DNA of 64,000 nucleotides. Source: Aestuariibacter sp. GTDB taxonomy: Bacteria; Pseudomonadota; Gammaproteobacteria; Enterobacterales; Alteromonadaceae. Within the stretch, counting starts at the first letter, position 1. Every line of letters starts with the position of its first letter. The DNA is taken from contig CP051238.1 of NCBI GenBank assembly GCA_017794925.1, positions 1,979,138-2,043,137 on the forward strand, in the 5' to 3' direction. Shown piece by piece: positions 45,152 to 54,075 of the stretch. The notes beneath the pieces were generated by a model, which saw only the letters and a list, made by a program, of their open reading frames with translations, made no database searches and had not been told where the DNA came from. A program made the translations under genes and the position numbers.

Positions 45152-46850
45152 ATTGAATAACGGGCTGCTCGGGCAGTACGCAATCCGGTGTTTTGGCGCT
45201 GGCATCGAGTGTGTACCAGTCGCGACGATGCGCGAAGCCTGCATGGGTTGCTTTAGCCGGGTCAAAACAACTGTTTTCCAGCTGCTTCTTATCGACCAAC
45301 AAATATCTGTGACCTTGTCTTTCTAGCCATGCATTCGCAGCTTGTAACTGAATATCGGTTGGGGTGTGGTAGCCAAAATGGGTTACCGGATAAGGTGAAA
45401 ACAAAATGAACTGCTCGGAGAATTCCACCAGAGCGATTTCCGAGTCCTCTGGCAGGATCTTTTCCATTTCATTAAAGACCGGTATGGGCGTGCGCATTGG
45501 TCCCATTAACAGGTAACCCCAGGTACTATAAACAAGCCAAAGCCCGCTGATCAGTATCGCCCAGCTTTTCCACATCGCCTGACGGTAACCGACAACCAGA
45601 GCGGCAATACCGACGGCTGCAGCGGATAAAAAGAATCCTGATATATCTGCATCGCTCCCTGCCAATGCCCGATGAACCCACTTAGCATTCATTAATACGC
45701 TTATCTCTGCGGCAACAAATACCAGTGTCAGCAAAACACACAAGCCAAAAATTAATCGGTTTAACCAGCGTCGGGTAAGTAATTCCTTGCAATAGGGCGC
45801 GCTGATGAGTGCCAGCATCGGTACCGCAGGTAATAGGTAAACGCCACGCTTGCCCGGGCTCATACTGAAGAAAATCAGTAGCAGTACAATCCAGCCTGCG
45901 GGTAATAAAATGCGTGCATCCAGCAGTTTTATATCACGCCACCACGTTGGTAGTAGCCAGGGGAGTGCCAGACTCAGAGGTAACCAAAATACCGGAATAA
46001 CTGACGTCAGGTAATACCAGAAAGGCTTAATATGATGCCAGGAATCAGCGTAGCGGGTAACGGTTTGCTTGAACAAAATATTGTCGCGGTAGGCGTGTAG
46101 TGCAGGGTTGTCACTAACCGATACCAGGTAGTACATGGGCACAAACCACAGTGAAATGGCCAGTAACATAACCACTGGCCCCAGCCACCATTTCCAGGCA
46201 GAAGATTGGTGTGGAAGTACCGGGATGTTGCCCTTTGCTTTTATCCGATACGCCAGGTAGGGCAATAACATCAGGGCGGGTAAAAAGCCTACGCCTTTGG
46301 TAATAACTCCCAGCCCCATAAAAAACCAGGCCAGGTAGTACCAGCGCCATAACCCATCTATCAGTAAAAAGCGCAATAAGCCATAACAGCCCACTGTTAT
46401 CCAGGCACACACCAGTGCATCGATCTGTGCTGTTTTGGCTTGCAGAGTAAACTGAACCGTAAACAGCATCAATAAACCTGCAGTAAAGCCCGTATTTACC
46501 GTCCATAAGCGGCGGCCCAGATCATAAACCAGAAACACTGATAGCAAACCGGCTAAGGCGGAAGGCAGCAAAAACGCCACCTTCAAACTCCCGGTAATGG
46601 CGTAAAACAACGCGATAGACCACATGAACACAGGTGGTTTATCGGGGTAAATTTCGCCTCCCCGCATAGGGAAGAACCACTGTCCGGTTTCTACCATATC
46701 CCGGGCAACAAGCGCAAAACGAGGCTCATCAGCAGGCCAGGGCTCGCGTAATCCTAACCCCGTGAGAATTAAAATAATGGCAATCGACAGTAAAACGGCA
46801 AGTGGATACATCTGATAGATAGCAGGTGAAGACAGAGTACGTGTATTCAT
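45141..46850 (-). CDS. ArnT-like lipid-linked sugar transferase (GT83/PMT family)
   Basis: 569 residues with about eleven membrane segments. The first outside loop carries DEPRFALVARDM and YPDKPPVFMWS, the acidic and Lys-Pro motifs of ArnT/PMT-like GT-C enzymes. Members use a polyprenyl-phosphate sugar to glycosylate lipid A or protein in the periplasm. It is last in a three-gene operon with a polyprenyl-phosphate sugar synthase and a VTT protein; its start overlaps the VTT stop (TAATG). Confidence 0.9.
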   Translation of the reverse strand: MNTRTLSSPAIYQMYPLAVLLSIAIILILTGLGLREPWPADEPRFALVARDMVETGQWFFPMRGGEIYPDKPPVFMWSIALFYAITGSLKVAFLLPSALAGLLSVFLVYDLGRRLWTVNTGFTAGLLMLFTVQFTLQAKTAQIDALVCAWITVGCYGLLRFLLIDGLWRWYYLAWFFMGLGVITKGVGFLPALMLLPYLAYRIKAKGNIPVLPHQSSAWKWWLGPVVMLLAISLWFVPMYYLVSVSDNPALHAYRDNILFKQTVTRYADSWHHIKPFWYYLTSVIPVFWLPLSLALPWLLPTWWRDIKLLDARILLPAGWIVLLLIFFSMSPGKRGVYLLPAVPMLALISAPYCKELLTRRWLNRLIFGLCVLLTLVFVAAEISVLMNAKWVHRALAGSDADISGFFLSAAAVGIAALVVGYRQAMWKSWAILISGLWLVYSTWGYLLMGPMRTPIPVFNEMEKILPEDSEIALVEFSEQFILFSPYPVTHFGYHTPTDIQLQAANAWLERQGHRYLLVDKKQLENSCFDPAKATHAGFAHRRDWYTLDASAKTPDCVLPEQPVIQYSR

Positions 46851-47593
46851 TATACTGACTGCGAAGATGTTGATTTTGTTGTTGGGGCGTGTTGTTGGCT
46901 CTGGTCGTCCGAAGAAACAAGACGCTCAGCTTTATAGAGTTTGTAAAGGTACAGGCCTAATAACGTGGACAGCCCCAGCATGCCTACACTCAGGGCAATT
47001 TTCCAATAGGATTGCACTAAAATGCCTTTCCCCATTAAGGCGAAAATAGCCATCTGTGGGATATAACCAATCATAGAGCCGGTAACAAATATGCGAGCGG
47101 GCACATGGCTCACACCTGCTATCAAGTTTGTCGCCAAGTTATTACCAAACGGCATTAAGCGAATAACAATGGTCATCAGGAAAGGTTTGATAGCAACAAA
47201 GGCGTCGAGTTTCGCTACTTTGCGGGCATACTTTTTTCGCAATGCTTTGCGTGTGAATATGCGGGATAGCCAAAATACACCGGCGCAACTAAGGGTGGTT
47301 CCCGCAACAGAATAAAGCAGACCCTCACCAAAGCCAAAGGCATAGCCGGCTAAAAAGGCCGTTAACTGGCGCGGCAATCCGATAGCAGTAAGAGCGGCAG
47401 CCATTCCAATAAAATAGGCAATGCCTGTGAAGCCATTATGGCGGGTATTGGCATCTACCCAATCCTGATTAAATGCTGCCACTGCAGGGAGTTGGCGGAC
47501 CAATTCACTTACCCCCACACAGGCCAGTAATATCATCATTAGGTAAAGTGCGTTTTTGAATAACGCGTGACGGCTTCGCTTATTCATCATCAA
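46850..47593 (-). CDS. VTT-domain (TVP38/TMEM64, DedA-like) membrane protein
   Basis: 247 residues. The VTT signature LTAFLAGYAFGFGEGLLYSV and TTLSCAGVFWLSR lies around residues 78-110, followed by LMPFGNNLATN and two more membrane segments. Relatives act as lipid scramblases or undecaprenyl-phosphate flippases. It is encoded between, and overlaps, a polyprenyl-phosphate sugar synthase and an ArnT-like transferase, so a role in flipping the lipid carrier is attractive. That role is inference. Confidence 0.9.
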   Translation of the reverse strand: MMMNKRSRHALFKNALYLMMILLACVGVSELVRQLPAVAAFNQDWVDANTRHNGFTGIAYFIGMAAALTAIGLPRQLTAFLAGYAFGFGEGLLYSVAGTTLSCAGVFWLSRIFTRKALRKKYARKVAKLDAFVAIKPFLMTIVIRLMPFGNNLATNLIAGVSHVPARIFVTGSMIGYIPQMAIFALMGKGILVQSYWKIALSVGMLGLSTLLGLYLYKLYKAERLVSSDDQSQQHAPTTKSTSSQSV

Positions 47594-48311
47594 ATACTAC
47601 GTGCGCTATTTTGGCGCGTTTCTGGAGCCAAAGAACGCCAAACATATCAACAATACCCACCCATAAACGACTGAGCATTGTGTAGTTGGACGTGCCGTGA
47701 CGACGGTCCCGATGATTTACTGGTACTACGCGAATTTCACCGCCGCTACGTTTAACCAGAGCAGGAATAAAGCGATGCATATGGTCAAAATAGGGCAGTT
47801 TTAAAAATGTTTCACGAGGGAAAAGCTTAATTCCACAGCCACTGTCAGGCGTATCATCATTCAGGAAACGACTTCTGATTCTGTTGGCAATTCGAGACTG
47901 GAATCGTTTCCATGCTGTATCTTTTCGATTTTTACGATACCCGCCGATGCAGAAGCATTGGCCCGGAGTGAATGACTTTGCTGCTTCAAGTAATGCGGGT
48001 ATATCGGCAGGATCGTTCTGGCCGTCTGCATCCAGGGTGACAATAAGCTCTCCCTTAGCATGTGTGACACCTGTGTGAACGGCGGTACTCTGTCCTACTG
48101 AATACTGGTGTTTTACGACACGTACCTGGGGAAAACGAGCCATCGCCAACTCGCGCAAAACACGATAAGTGTTATCGGTACTTCCGTCGTCCACGTACAC
48201 AATCTCAAACGGGCATACCGGGGCCAAAGACGCAACGATTTCTTCAACTAAAGGTTCTATATTTTCCTGCTCATTTTTTGCAGGTATCACAACTGATAGC
48301 AAGGCAATCAT
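47580..48311 (-). CDS. Polyprenyl-phosphate sugar synthase-like GT2 (DPM1 type)
   Basis: 243 residues. VVIPAKNEQENI (8-19), VYVDDGSTDNTY, LDADGQNDPADIP with the DxD, and GCGIKLFPRE are typical of DPM1/ArnC-type transferases. There is no C-terminal membrane part, as in yeast-type DPM1 class III enzymes. It probably transfers a sugar from a nucleotide donor to undecaprenyl phosphate, supplying the ArnT-like enzyme two genes downstream. Its 3' end overlaps the VTT gene by 14 bases. Confidence 0.92.
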   Translation of the reverse strand: MIALLSVVIPAKNEQENIEPLVEEIVASLAPVCPFEIVYVDDGSTDNTYRVLRELAMARFPQVRVVKHQYSVGQSTAVHTGVTHAKGELIVTLDADGQNDPADIPALLEAAKSFTPGQCFCIGGYRKNRKDTAWKRFQSRIANRIRSRFLNDDTPDSGCGIKLFPRETFLKLPYFDHMHRFIPALVKRSGGEIRVVPVNHRDRRHGTSNYTMLSRLWVGIVDMFGVLWLQKRAKIAHVVFDDE

Positions 48312-48397
48312 GTCTCTAATATAATTATAAAACTTAAGTTTACAGATGTAACCTTAAGGCTTACTTAAGGTAGTGTAATTCACACTGATTGTCGAAG

Positions 48398-49315
48398 TTA
48401 TATCACCATTTTTATTTGTTCACGCAACCATTGAATGGCGTCGTCCTGTTCACTGTTTTCATGCCAGTACATATCGATATCCAGCCCGGGAATAACAAAC
48501 GGCAATGGCACAAATTCAACGGATTCATCAACTAATGTCCTGGCAACTGATTCGGGAACGGTAAGTAAGTACATACTATTTTTTAGCAGCAGTTTTGCAG
48601 TCTGATAACTTTGACATCGCAACACCTGTTTGCGGTTTATGCTTTGCTGTTGAAGGTTAATATCCTCTACCACGCGACCCGAGGCACGATGACTAACGGC
48701 AATATGTTCTGCCTGAAGATACGCGTCTTTGGTCAGCGCGGGCTGATTGTACTTGCCGCGCATGACCACAAAATCATCACGACTCAGTCGCTGATGCAGT
48801 ATCGGTTTTGATAAAGGTAGCGCGACATCAATCACAATATCTGCTTGCCCTGTAGCCAGTTGGCGGCCTGTGTTTTGCCTGTCCAATGGACGACAGGCAA
48901 GCTGAATTCCCGGCGCCTGTTCTCGTAATTTCATTAATAATGCCGGTACGTAAAGGGGCTCAAGGGCATCATGGATCATCACATTAAAACGCTGCTCGCT
49001 GCTGGCCGGATCGAACCGGGTAAATTGCTGAACGGCCATACGCAATCCATTTAAATGTGACAGCAATAAAGGCGCTATTCGACGGCATAAGCTGGTGGGT
49101 TGCATACGTGATGCTTTGCGCTCAAACAAAGGATCCTGCAAATGTTCCCGGAGCCGTTTTACGGCATGGCTTATGGCTGAAGGCGTAATAAACAGGCGCT
49201 CAGCAGCACGGGTCATATTCTGCTCTTCGTATAAAGCTTCAAATATTTTTAGCAGGTTGAGATCCAACTGTTGGAGTGGCTTGTCGTTCATCGTCTTATT
49301 GTGAATTTTGTTCAT
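48398..49315 (-). CDS. LysR-family transcriptional regulator
   Basis: 305 residues. The N-terminal HTH contains LNLLKIFEALYEEQNMTRAA then RLFITPSAISHAVKRLRE, followed by a substrate-binding domain. Starts at ATG 49315 or ATG 49291; neither has a clear ribosome site. It is divergent from the acyl-CoA dehydrogenase operon by 87 bases, so it probably controls that operon. The likely inducer is a metabolite of that pathway. Confidence 0.93.
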   Translation of the reverse strand: MNKIHNKTMNDKPLQQLDLNLLKIFEALYEEQNMTRAAERLFITPSAISHAVKRLREHLQDPLFERKASRMQPTSLCRRIAPLLLSHLNGLRMAVQQFTRFDPASSEQRFNVMIHDALEPLYVPALLMKLREQAPGIQLACRPLDRQNTGRQLATGQADIVIDVALPLSKPILHQRLSRDDFVVMRGKYNQPALTKDAYLQAEHIAVSHRASGRVVEDINLQQQSINRKQVLRCQSYQTAKLLLKNSMYLLTVPESVARTLVDESVEFVPLPFVIPGLDIDMYWHENSEQDDAIQWLREQIKMVI

Positions 49316-49402
49316 AGTTTGAGTGTAGCTTATTTCACTTCATTCATTTATTGCAACTGGTTAGACTAGTTAACAATTGAGTAACATGCTGGATATTATT
49401 CT

Positions 49403-50662
49403 ATGAATTTTGAGCACAGTGAAAAAAGTCGCGACTACGTTGCCCGGGTTAGTGCGTTTATGACGCAACATGTGCTGCCAAAGGAAGTTGCCATTATGCG
49501 CGAAAATCATGCGCAAAACGGACATGGTAACTGGCAGCAGTGGCAATTGAACCCCACTGTTGATGCATTAAAAAAACAGGCTAAAGCAGAAGGACTTTGG
49601 AACCTGTTTTTACCGGATGCCGAACTGGGCCAAGGCCTCAGTTGTGTGGATTATGCGCCGGTGGCAGAAGCCATGGGGCAAAGCCTGCTGGCGCCTGAAA
49701 TTTTTAACTGTAATGCACCGGATACCGGCAATATGGAAGTGCTGTATCACTTTGGTAGTAACGCTCAAAAGTCACAATGGCTGATGCCATTGTTAAACGG
49801 TGATATTCGCTCGGTGTTTGGCATGACTGAACCTGATGTCGCTTCGTCTGATGCGACAAATATGCAAGTGACTATTACGCCCGATGGCGATGACCTCGTC
49901 ATCAACGGTTCCAAATGGTGGACGACCGGGCTGGGTCACCCAAACGCAAAAATTGCCATTGTTATGGGACTGTCTACGCCCGAGGCAGACAAGCACAGTC
50001 GCCACAGTATGGTTCTGGTACCGCTGGACACGGCAGGGTTAACCATTAAACGCATGCTTACTGCTTATGGAGATTACGACGCGCCATACGGTCATGGCGA
50101 GATGCACTTTGATAACGTGCGCGTGCCCGCCGCGAATTTAATTATGGGGTTAGGTAAGGGGTTCGCCATTGCACAGGGCAGATTAGGGCCGGGTAGAGTG
50201 CATCATTGTATGCGTGCCATCGGTGCTGCCGAGCGAGCGCTGTCGTTAATGATTCAGCGCGGCAGTACTCGCGTGGCTTTCGGACAACCTCTTATTAAAC
50301 TCGGCGGCAATCTGGAACGGGTGGCAGAAGCGCGGATGCTGATTGATCAGGCCCGCTTGTTGACATTAAGTGCGGCTTGGAAAATTGATAATGTGGGCGT
50401 TAAACATGCCATGACAGAAATTTCGGCCATTAAGGTGGTGGTACCAACCATGCTGCAACAGGTGGTGGACATGGCCATTCAACTGCATGGCGGAGCAGGC
50501 ATGTGTGGCGATTTACCGCTGGCCGGCTTTGCGGCCATGGCGCGGAGTCTAAGACTGGCGGATGGACCCGACGAGGTGCACAAAGCCATGGTATCCCGGC
50601 TGGAATTGGCAAAATACAAACCCGCCAAGGGCTCTCAGTCATCGTTGGCAAAGGAGTCATAA
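49403..50662 (+). CDS. Acyl-CoA dehydrogenase family protein
   Basis: 419 residues, the length of ACAD10/11-like and short-branched dehydrogenases. FGMTEPDVASSDATN is the FAD/substrate loop, RLGPGRVHHCMRAIGAAERA lies in the C-terminal helical domain, and QLHGGAGMCGDLPLA is the conserved FAD-contact segment. It oxidises an acyl-CoA with FAD. It is the first gene of a five-gene + strand operon that begins opposite a LysR gene, one base before the next start codon region. Confidence 0.95.
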   Translation: MNFEHSEKSRDYVARVSAFMTQHVLPKEVAIMRENHAQNGHGNWQQWQLNPTVDALKKQAKAEGLWNLFLPDAELGQGLSCVDYAPVAEAMGQSLLAPEIFNCNAPDTGNMEVLYHFGSNAQKSQWLMPLLNGDIRSVFGMTEPDVASSDATNMQVTITPDGDDLVINGSKWWTTGLGHPNAKIAIVMGLSTPEADKHSRHSMVLVPLDTAGLTIKRMLTAYGDYDAPYGHGEMHFDNVRVPAANLIMGLGKGFAIAQGRLGPGRVHHCMRAIGAAERALSLMIQRGSTRVAFGQPLIKLGGNLERVAEARMLIDQARLLTLSAAWKIDNVGVKHAMTEISAIKVVVPTMLQQVVDMAIQLHGGAGMCGDLPLAGFAAMARSLRLADGPDEVHKAMVSRLELAKYKPAKGSQSSLAKES

Positions 50663-50663
50663 T

Positions 50664-51470
50664 ATGCAAAAACGGGTTGTAGTCACTGGCGGCGCATCCG
50701 GATTGGGTCGGGCATTGGCGTTGCGTTGGGCAAAAGCCGGCGCTGATGTGGTAATCGCCGACATCAATGCAGAACGCGGGAAAGAAGTACTGGCAGAACT
50801 GAATAATCTGGGCCGTCAGGCCTGGTATTTTCACTGCGATATTCGCAGCGACGATGATGTACAAGCGCTGACAGAACGTGTTGGCAATATCTGGCCATCA
50901 ATCGATTTGCTTATCAACAATGCTGGAGTGGCCACTGCTGGCAGTCTGGTGGAGGAAGATATTGAACAATGGGCATGGGTGTTGGATATAAATGTACTTG
51001 GGGCGGTGCGTATGACCCGAGCCATGTTGCCGTTGTTAAAAGCACAACAGGGTGGTTATTTGCTAAATGTGGCGTCTCAAGCCGGCATTACCGCTGCACC
51101 AGTAATGGCCTCGTATAATGCCAGTAAAGCGGCTATTGTCAGCTTTTCTGAGACCATGAGACTGGAACTGATTGATGCCAACATTGGTGTCAGCGTGCTG
51201 TGTCCGGGCTTTTTTAAAACCAATCTGGATGAGTCGGTACGTAGCCCGAATCCTGCCATGAAAGGGGTAGTAACCCGCTTGCTGGACAAGGCTCAGGTGA
51301 ACGCCGATGATGTGGCAAATTGTGCGTTTGATGGCGTACAGGCTGGCCGTTTTATGTTGCTGAGCCATAAAGAGGGGGCGAAGGCCTATCGCATTAAGCG
51401 CTGGTTCCCGCAATATTACTTTAAAATGATGGCAGACCACACCAAACGGTTGCGGAAAATGGGGCAATAG
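50664..51470 (+). CDS. Short-chain dehydrogenase/reductase
   Basis: 268 residues from ATG 50664, with AAGGAG 7 bases upstream; the longer frame overlaps the dehydrogenase gene and is not needed. The classical SDR motifs TGGASGLG (NAD(P) loop), NNAG, and YNASK (Tyr and Lys) are present, along with a Ser in NVASQAG. It is in the same operon as an acyl-CoA dehydrogenase and a phosphotransferase. The substrate is probably a hydroxyacyl or alcohol intermediate. Confidence 0.94.
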   Translation: MQKRVVVTGGASGLGRALALRWAKAGADVVIADINAERGKEVLAELNNLGRQAWYFHCDIRSDDDVQALTERVGNIWPSIDLLINNAGVATAGSLVEEDIEQWAWVLDINVLGAVRMTRAMLPLLKAQQGGYLLNVASQAGITAAPVMASYNASKAAIVSFSETMRLELIDANIGVSVLCPGFFKTNLDESVRSPNPAMKGVVTRLLDKAQVNADDVANCAFDGVQAGRFMLLSHKEGAKAYRIKRWFPQYYFKMMADHTKRLRKMGQ

Positions 51471-51476
51471 AACAGC

Positions 51477-52541
51477 ATGACGTCACAGCATATTGATACC
51501 GCAGGCTCAGTAAGAGCTGGCGAAGCTTTGCCGGTCGAGCCCGTACATGAGTGGTTACTGCAACGGGTTACTGGTTTGAGTGGTCTGCCAACGGTAACCC
51601 AATATTCAGGTGGGGCCTCGAACTGGACATATTGTCTGACTTACCCGGATATAGAATTCATCCTGCGCCGTGCGCCAGCGGGAACGAAAGCAAAAGGTGC
51701 CCATGATATGGGGCGGGAGTTCCGTTTGCAGCAAGCGCTAAAACCCGTTTATGACTACGTGCCAGCCATGATGGGCTATTGTGAAGATGACAGTTTTATT
51801 GGCAGTGATTTTTATGTGATGGAAAAAATTACCGGCGTGATCCCGCGTAAGCATTTTCCACGTGGCCTTGAGGTCAGTGAAACGCAAAGCCAGCATCTGT
51901 GTAAAAACATGTTCGACAGTCTGATTGCGCTGCACAGCGTTGACTATAAACAGGCCGGACTCGATCATCTGGGCAAAGGTGAAGGCTATACTGAACGGCA
52001 AATCAGTGGCTGGCGCTCACGTTATCAGAAGGCCAAAACCTGGAATGTGCCTTCAGGTAAAAAGGTGATTAACTGGTTGGAAAATAACTTGCCGTCCAAA
52101 GAGTATATCTGCCTGACACACAATGATTTCCGGCTTGATAACCTGGTGCTTGACCCTAACGATATTACTCATATCAATGCTGTATTGGATTGGGAGCTTG
52201 CTACTTTGGGAGACCCTTTGATGGATTTGGGGAATACGCTGGCTTATTGGGTTGAACCTGGCGATGATTTTATGGCGCAAATGACCCGTCGTCAGCCTAC
52301 ACATCTGCCTGGCATGATGAGCAGGAGTGAGATTGTTGACTATTATTTGTCGAACATGTCGCTGGACGTAGACGATTTTCGTTTTTATGAAGTGTACGGG
52401 CTGTTCAGGCTCGCTGCGATAGCTCAACAAATTTACTATCGCTATCACCACAAGCAAACCCGTAATCCCGCGTTCAAGCGCTTCTGGTTATTTGTGCATT
52501 ATTTATTGTGGCGCTGCGAGCGCGCCATAAAGGGGCGATAA
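51477..52541 (+). CDS. Phosphotransferase (APH/ACAD10-like kinase domain)
   Basis: 354 residues of the aminoglycoside-phosphotransferase fold. The catalytic loop is THNDFRLDNLVLD (His-x-Asp-x4-Asn) and the metal site is DWELATLGDPLMD. In ACAD10/11-type systems such kinases phosphorylate hydroxyacyl-CoA or hydroxy acids so that the linked dehydrogenase can remove the group; the same gene pair is seen here. Whether that is the reaction is inference. Confidence 0.9.
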   Translation: MTSQHIDTAGSVRAGEALPVEPVHEWLLQRVTGLSGLPTVTQYSGGASNWTYCLTYPDIEFILRRAPAGTKAKGAHDMGREFRLQQALKPVYDYVPAMMGYCEDDSFIGSDFYVMEKITGVIPRKHFPRGLEVSETQSQHLCKNMFDSLIALHSVDYKQAGLDHLGKGEGYTERQISGWRSRYQKAKTWNVPSGKKVINWLENNLPSKEYICLTHNDFRLDNLVLDPNDITHINAVLDWELATLGDPLMDLGNTLAYWVEPGDDFMAQMTRRQPTHLPGMMSRSEIVDYYLSNMSLDVDDFRFYEVYGLFRLAAIAQQIYYRYHHKQTRNPAFKRFWLFVHYLLWRCERAIKGR

Positions 52542-52544
52542 GTC

Positions 52545-53243
52545 ATGAGTTGTGTGTATTTACTCAGGCATGGACAAGCCAGTTTTGACGCCGACGACTA
52601 CGACGCCTTATCAGACATGGGGGAACAGCAGGCCCTTCGAACTGGTGAAGACCTGGCTCGTCGAGGTATTGCATTCGACAAGGTCATTTGCGGCGGTATG
52701 AAGCGTCATGGTCAAACGCTGTTGCAGTTACAAAAGGGGTACGGACAGTCGTTGCCACAAGCGCCAATCAATGCTGATTGGAATGAGATAGACCATCACA
52801 ATGTACTGGGCGTCTTCGATGAGCGCTTGGCTACCGCAGCTACAATGCGGCAGTATTTAATGTCTCAACCCGAGCCAGAAAAAGCCTTTTTGAGTGTGTT
52901 TACTCAGGCCGTAAAGCGTTGGCAAAGTGGTAAATTTAACGATGACTATGCGGAGTCCTGGTGTAACTTCAGGAGACGGGTGTTAAAAGCACTGGAAGCC
53001 ACATTCGTCGAATTGGAAAAAGGTGAGCAAGCATTAGTGGTGACGTCAGGCGGGCCTATTGCGCTGGTACTATCAAGCCTGATGCAACTCCCTGAACAAA
53101 ACTGGTTTAACGTAAACTGGACGCTCGTGAATACGGGGATCACCAAAATACTGCGCACTGGCGGCCGGTACATGGTGTCGTCCGTTAACGAGCATCAGCA
53201 TTTGGATACCCCGGCGAGTCGTTCGATGATTACCTACAAATAA
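52545..53243 (+). CDS. Histidine phosphatase-superfamily protein
   Basis: 232 residues. LLRHGQASFD (7-16) carries the RHG motif with the phosphorylated His; a second His-region is not obvious beyond VVTSGGPIAL, so the domain is slightly divergent. It starts 3 bases after the phosphotransferase gene, suggesting that it removes or edits phosphate in the same pathway. Cofactor-dependent mutase activity is unlikely from the short length. Confidence 0.88.
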   Translation: MSCVYLLRHGQASFDADDYDALSDMGEQQALRTGEDLARRGIAFDKVICGGMKRHGQTLLQLQKGYGQSLPQAPINADWNEIDHHNVLGVFDERLATAATMRQYLMSQPEPEKAFLSVFTQAVKRWQSGKFNDDYAESWCNFRRRVLKALEATFVELEKGEQALVVTSGGPIALVLSSLMQLPEQNWFNVNWTLVNTGITKILRTGGRYMVSSVNEHQHLDTPASRSMITYK

Positions 53244-53254
53244 AGAGAATAACA

Positions 53255-54001
53255 ATGCGTAAAAATATTTTGATTACCGGCGCGAGCTCGGGCCTGGGCC
53301 ACGGCATGGCGGTAGAGTTTGCCAAGCAGGGCTGCAATCTTGCGCTGTGTGCACGCCGTGTGGAGCGACTTGAGGAACTAAAAGCGCAGCTCGAGGGTAT
53401 TAATCCCGACATTAAGGTGTTTATCCGGTCGTTGGATGTAAACGATCACGATGCGGTATTCAGTGTGTTTAAGGCGTTTCGCGATGACATGGGCAGGTTG
53501 GATCGGGTTATTGTGAATGCGGGGATGGGAAAAGGCGCGTCAATCGGTACCGGTTATTTTCATGCAAACAAACAAACCGCGGTCACCAATTTTGTATCGG
53601 CCATTGCGCAATGTGAAGCGGCAATGGCGATTTTTCGCGAGCAAAACGCCGGTCATCTGGTCACTATTTCTTCCATTAGCGCAGTGCGGGGCTTCCGCCG
53701 GGCTATGACGGTTTATGCGGCTACGAAAGCGGCGATTACCTCGCTATCGGAAGGTATTCGCATAGACGTGCGCAACACGCCCATAAAGGTAACCTGCATT
53801 CACCCCGGATTCATCCGCAGTGAAATTAACGATAAAGTAGAAAAAGTGCCATTCATTGTAGACACCGAAACGGGTTGTAAAGCTATGGTAAGTGCCATCA
53901 ACAAAGAAAAGGCAAACAGCTATGTGCCGACCTGGCCCTGGGCCTGGTTACACTGGGTGTTGCGAATAGCGCCGCAAAGCTGGATTGCTAAAATGAGCTA
54001 A
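53255..54001 (+). CDS. Short-chain dehydrogenase/reductase
   Basis: 248 residues. TGASSGLGHG (NAD(P) loop), NAGMG, the Ser in ISSISAVRG and YAATK are the classical SDR features. It is the last gene in the operon and ends just before a strong terminator. It is the second SDR of the operon, so the pathway probably has two redox steps on alcohols or ketones. Confidence 0.93.
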   Translation: MRKNILITGASSGLGHGMAVEFAKQGCNLALCARRVERLEELKAQLEGINPDIKVFIRSLDVNDHDAVFSVFKAFRDDMGRLDRVIVNAGMGKGASIGTGYFHANKQTAVTNFVSAIAQCEAAMAIFREQNAGHLVTISSISAVRGFRRAMTVYAATKAAITSLSEGIRIDVRNTPIKVTCIHPGFIRSEINDKVEKVPFIVDTETGCKAMVSAINKEKANSYVPTWPWAWLHWVLRIAPQSWIAKMS

Positions 54002-54025
54002 TTTGGTTCAGTTTAAAAAAGATAA

Positions 54026-54053
54026 AAGAAACCCGCCAACAGGCGGGTTTCTT
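54026..54053. terminator. Bidirectional terminator
   Basis: A perfect 12-base stem (AAGAAACCCGCC / GGCGGGTTTCTT) with a 4-base loop lies between the SDR stop and the convergent TonB-receptor stop. On the minus strand it is followed by a T-rich run, and on the + strand by T-rich GGGTTTCTT. Confidence 0.88.
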
Positions 54054-54075
54054 AATGCTTTAAATAAAGCAGAGA

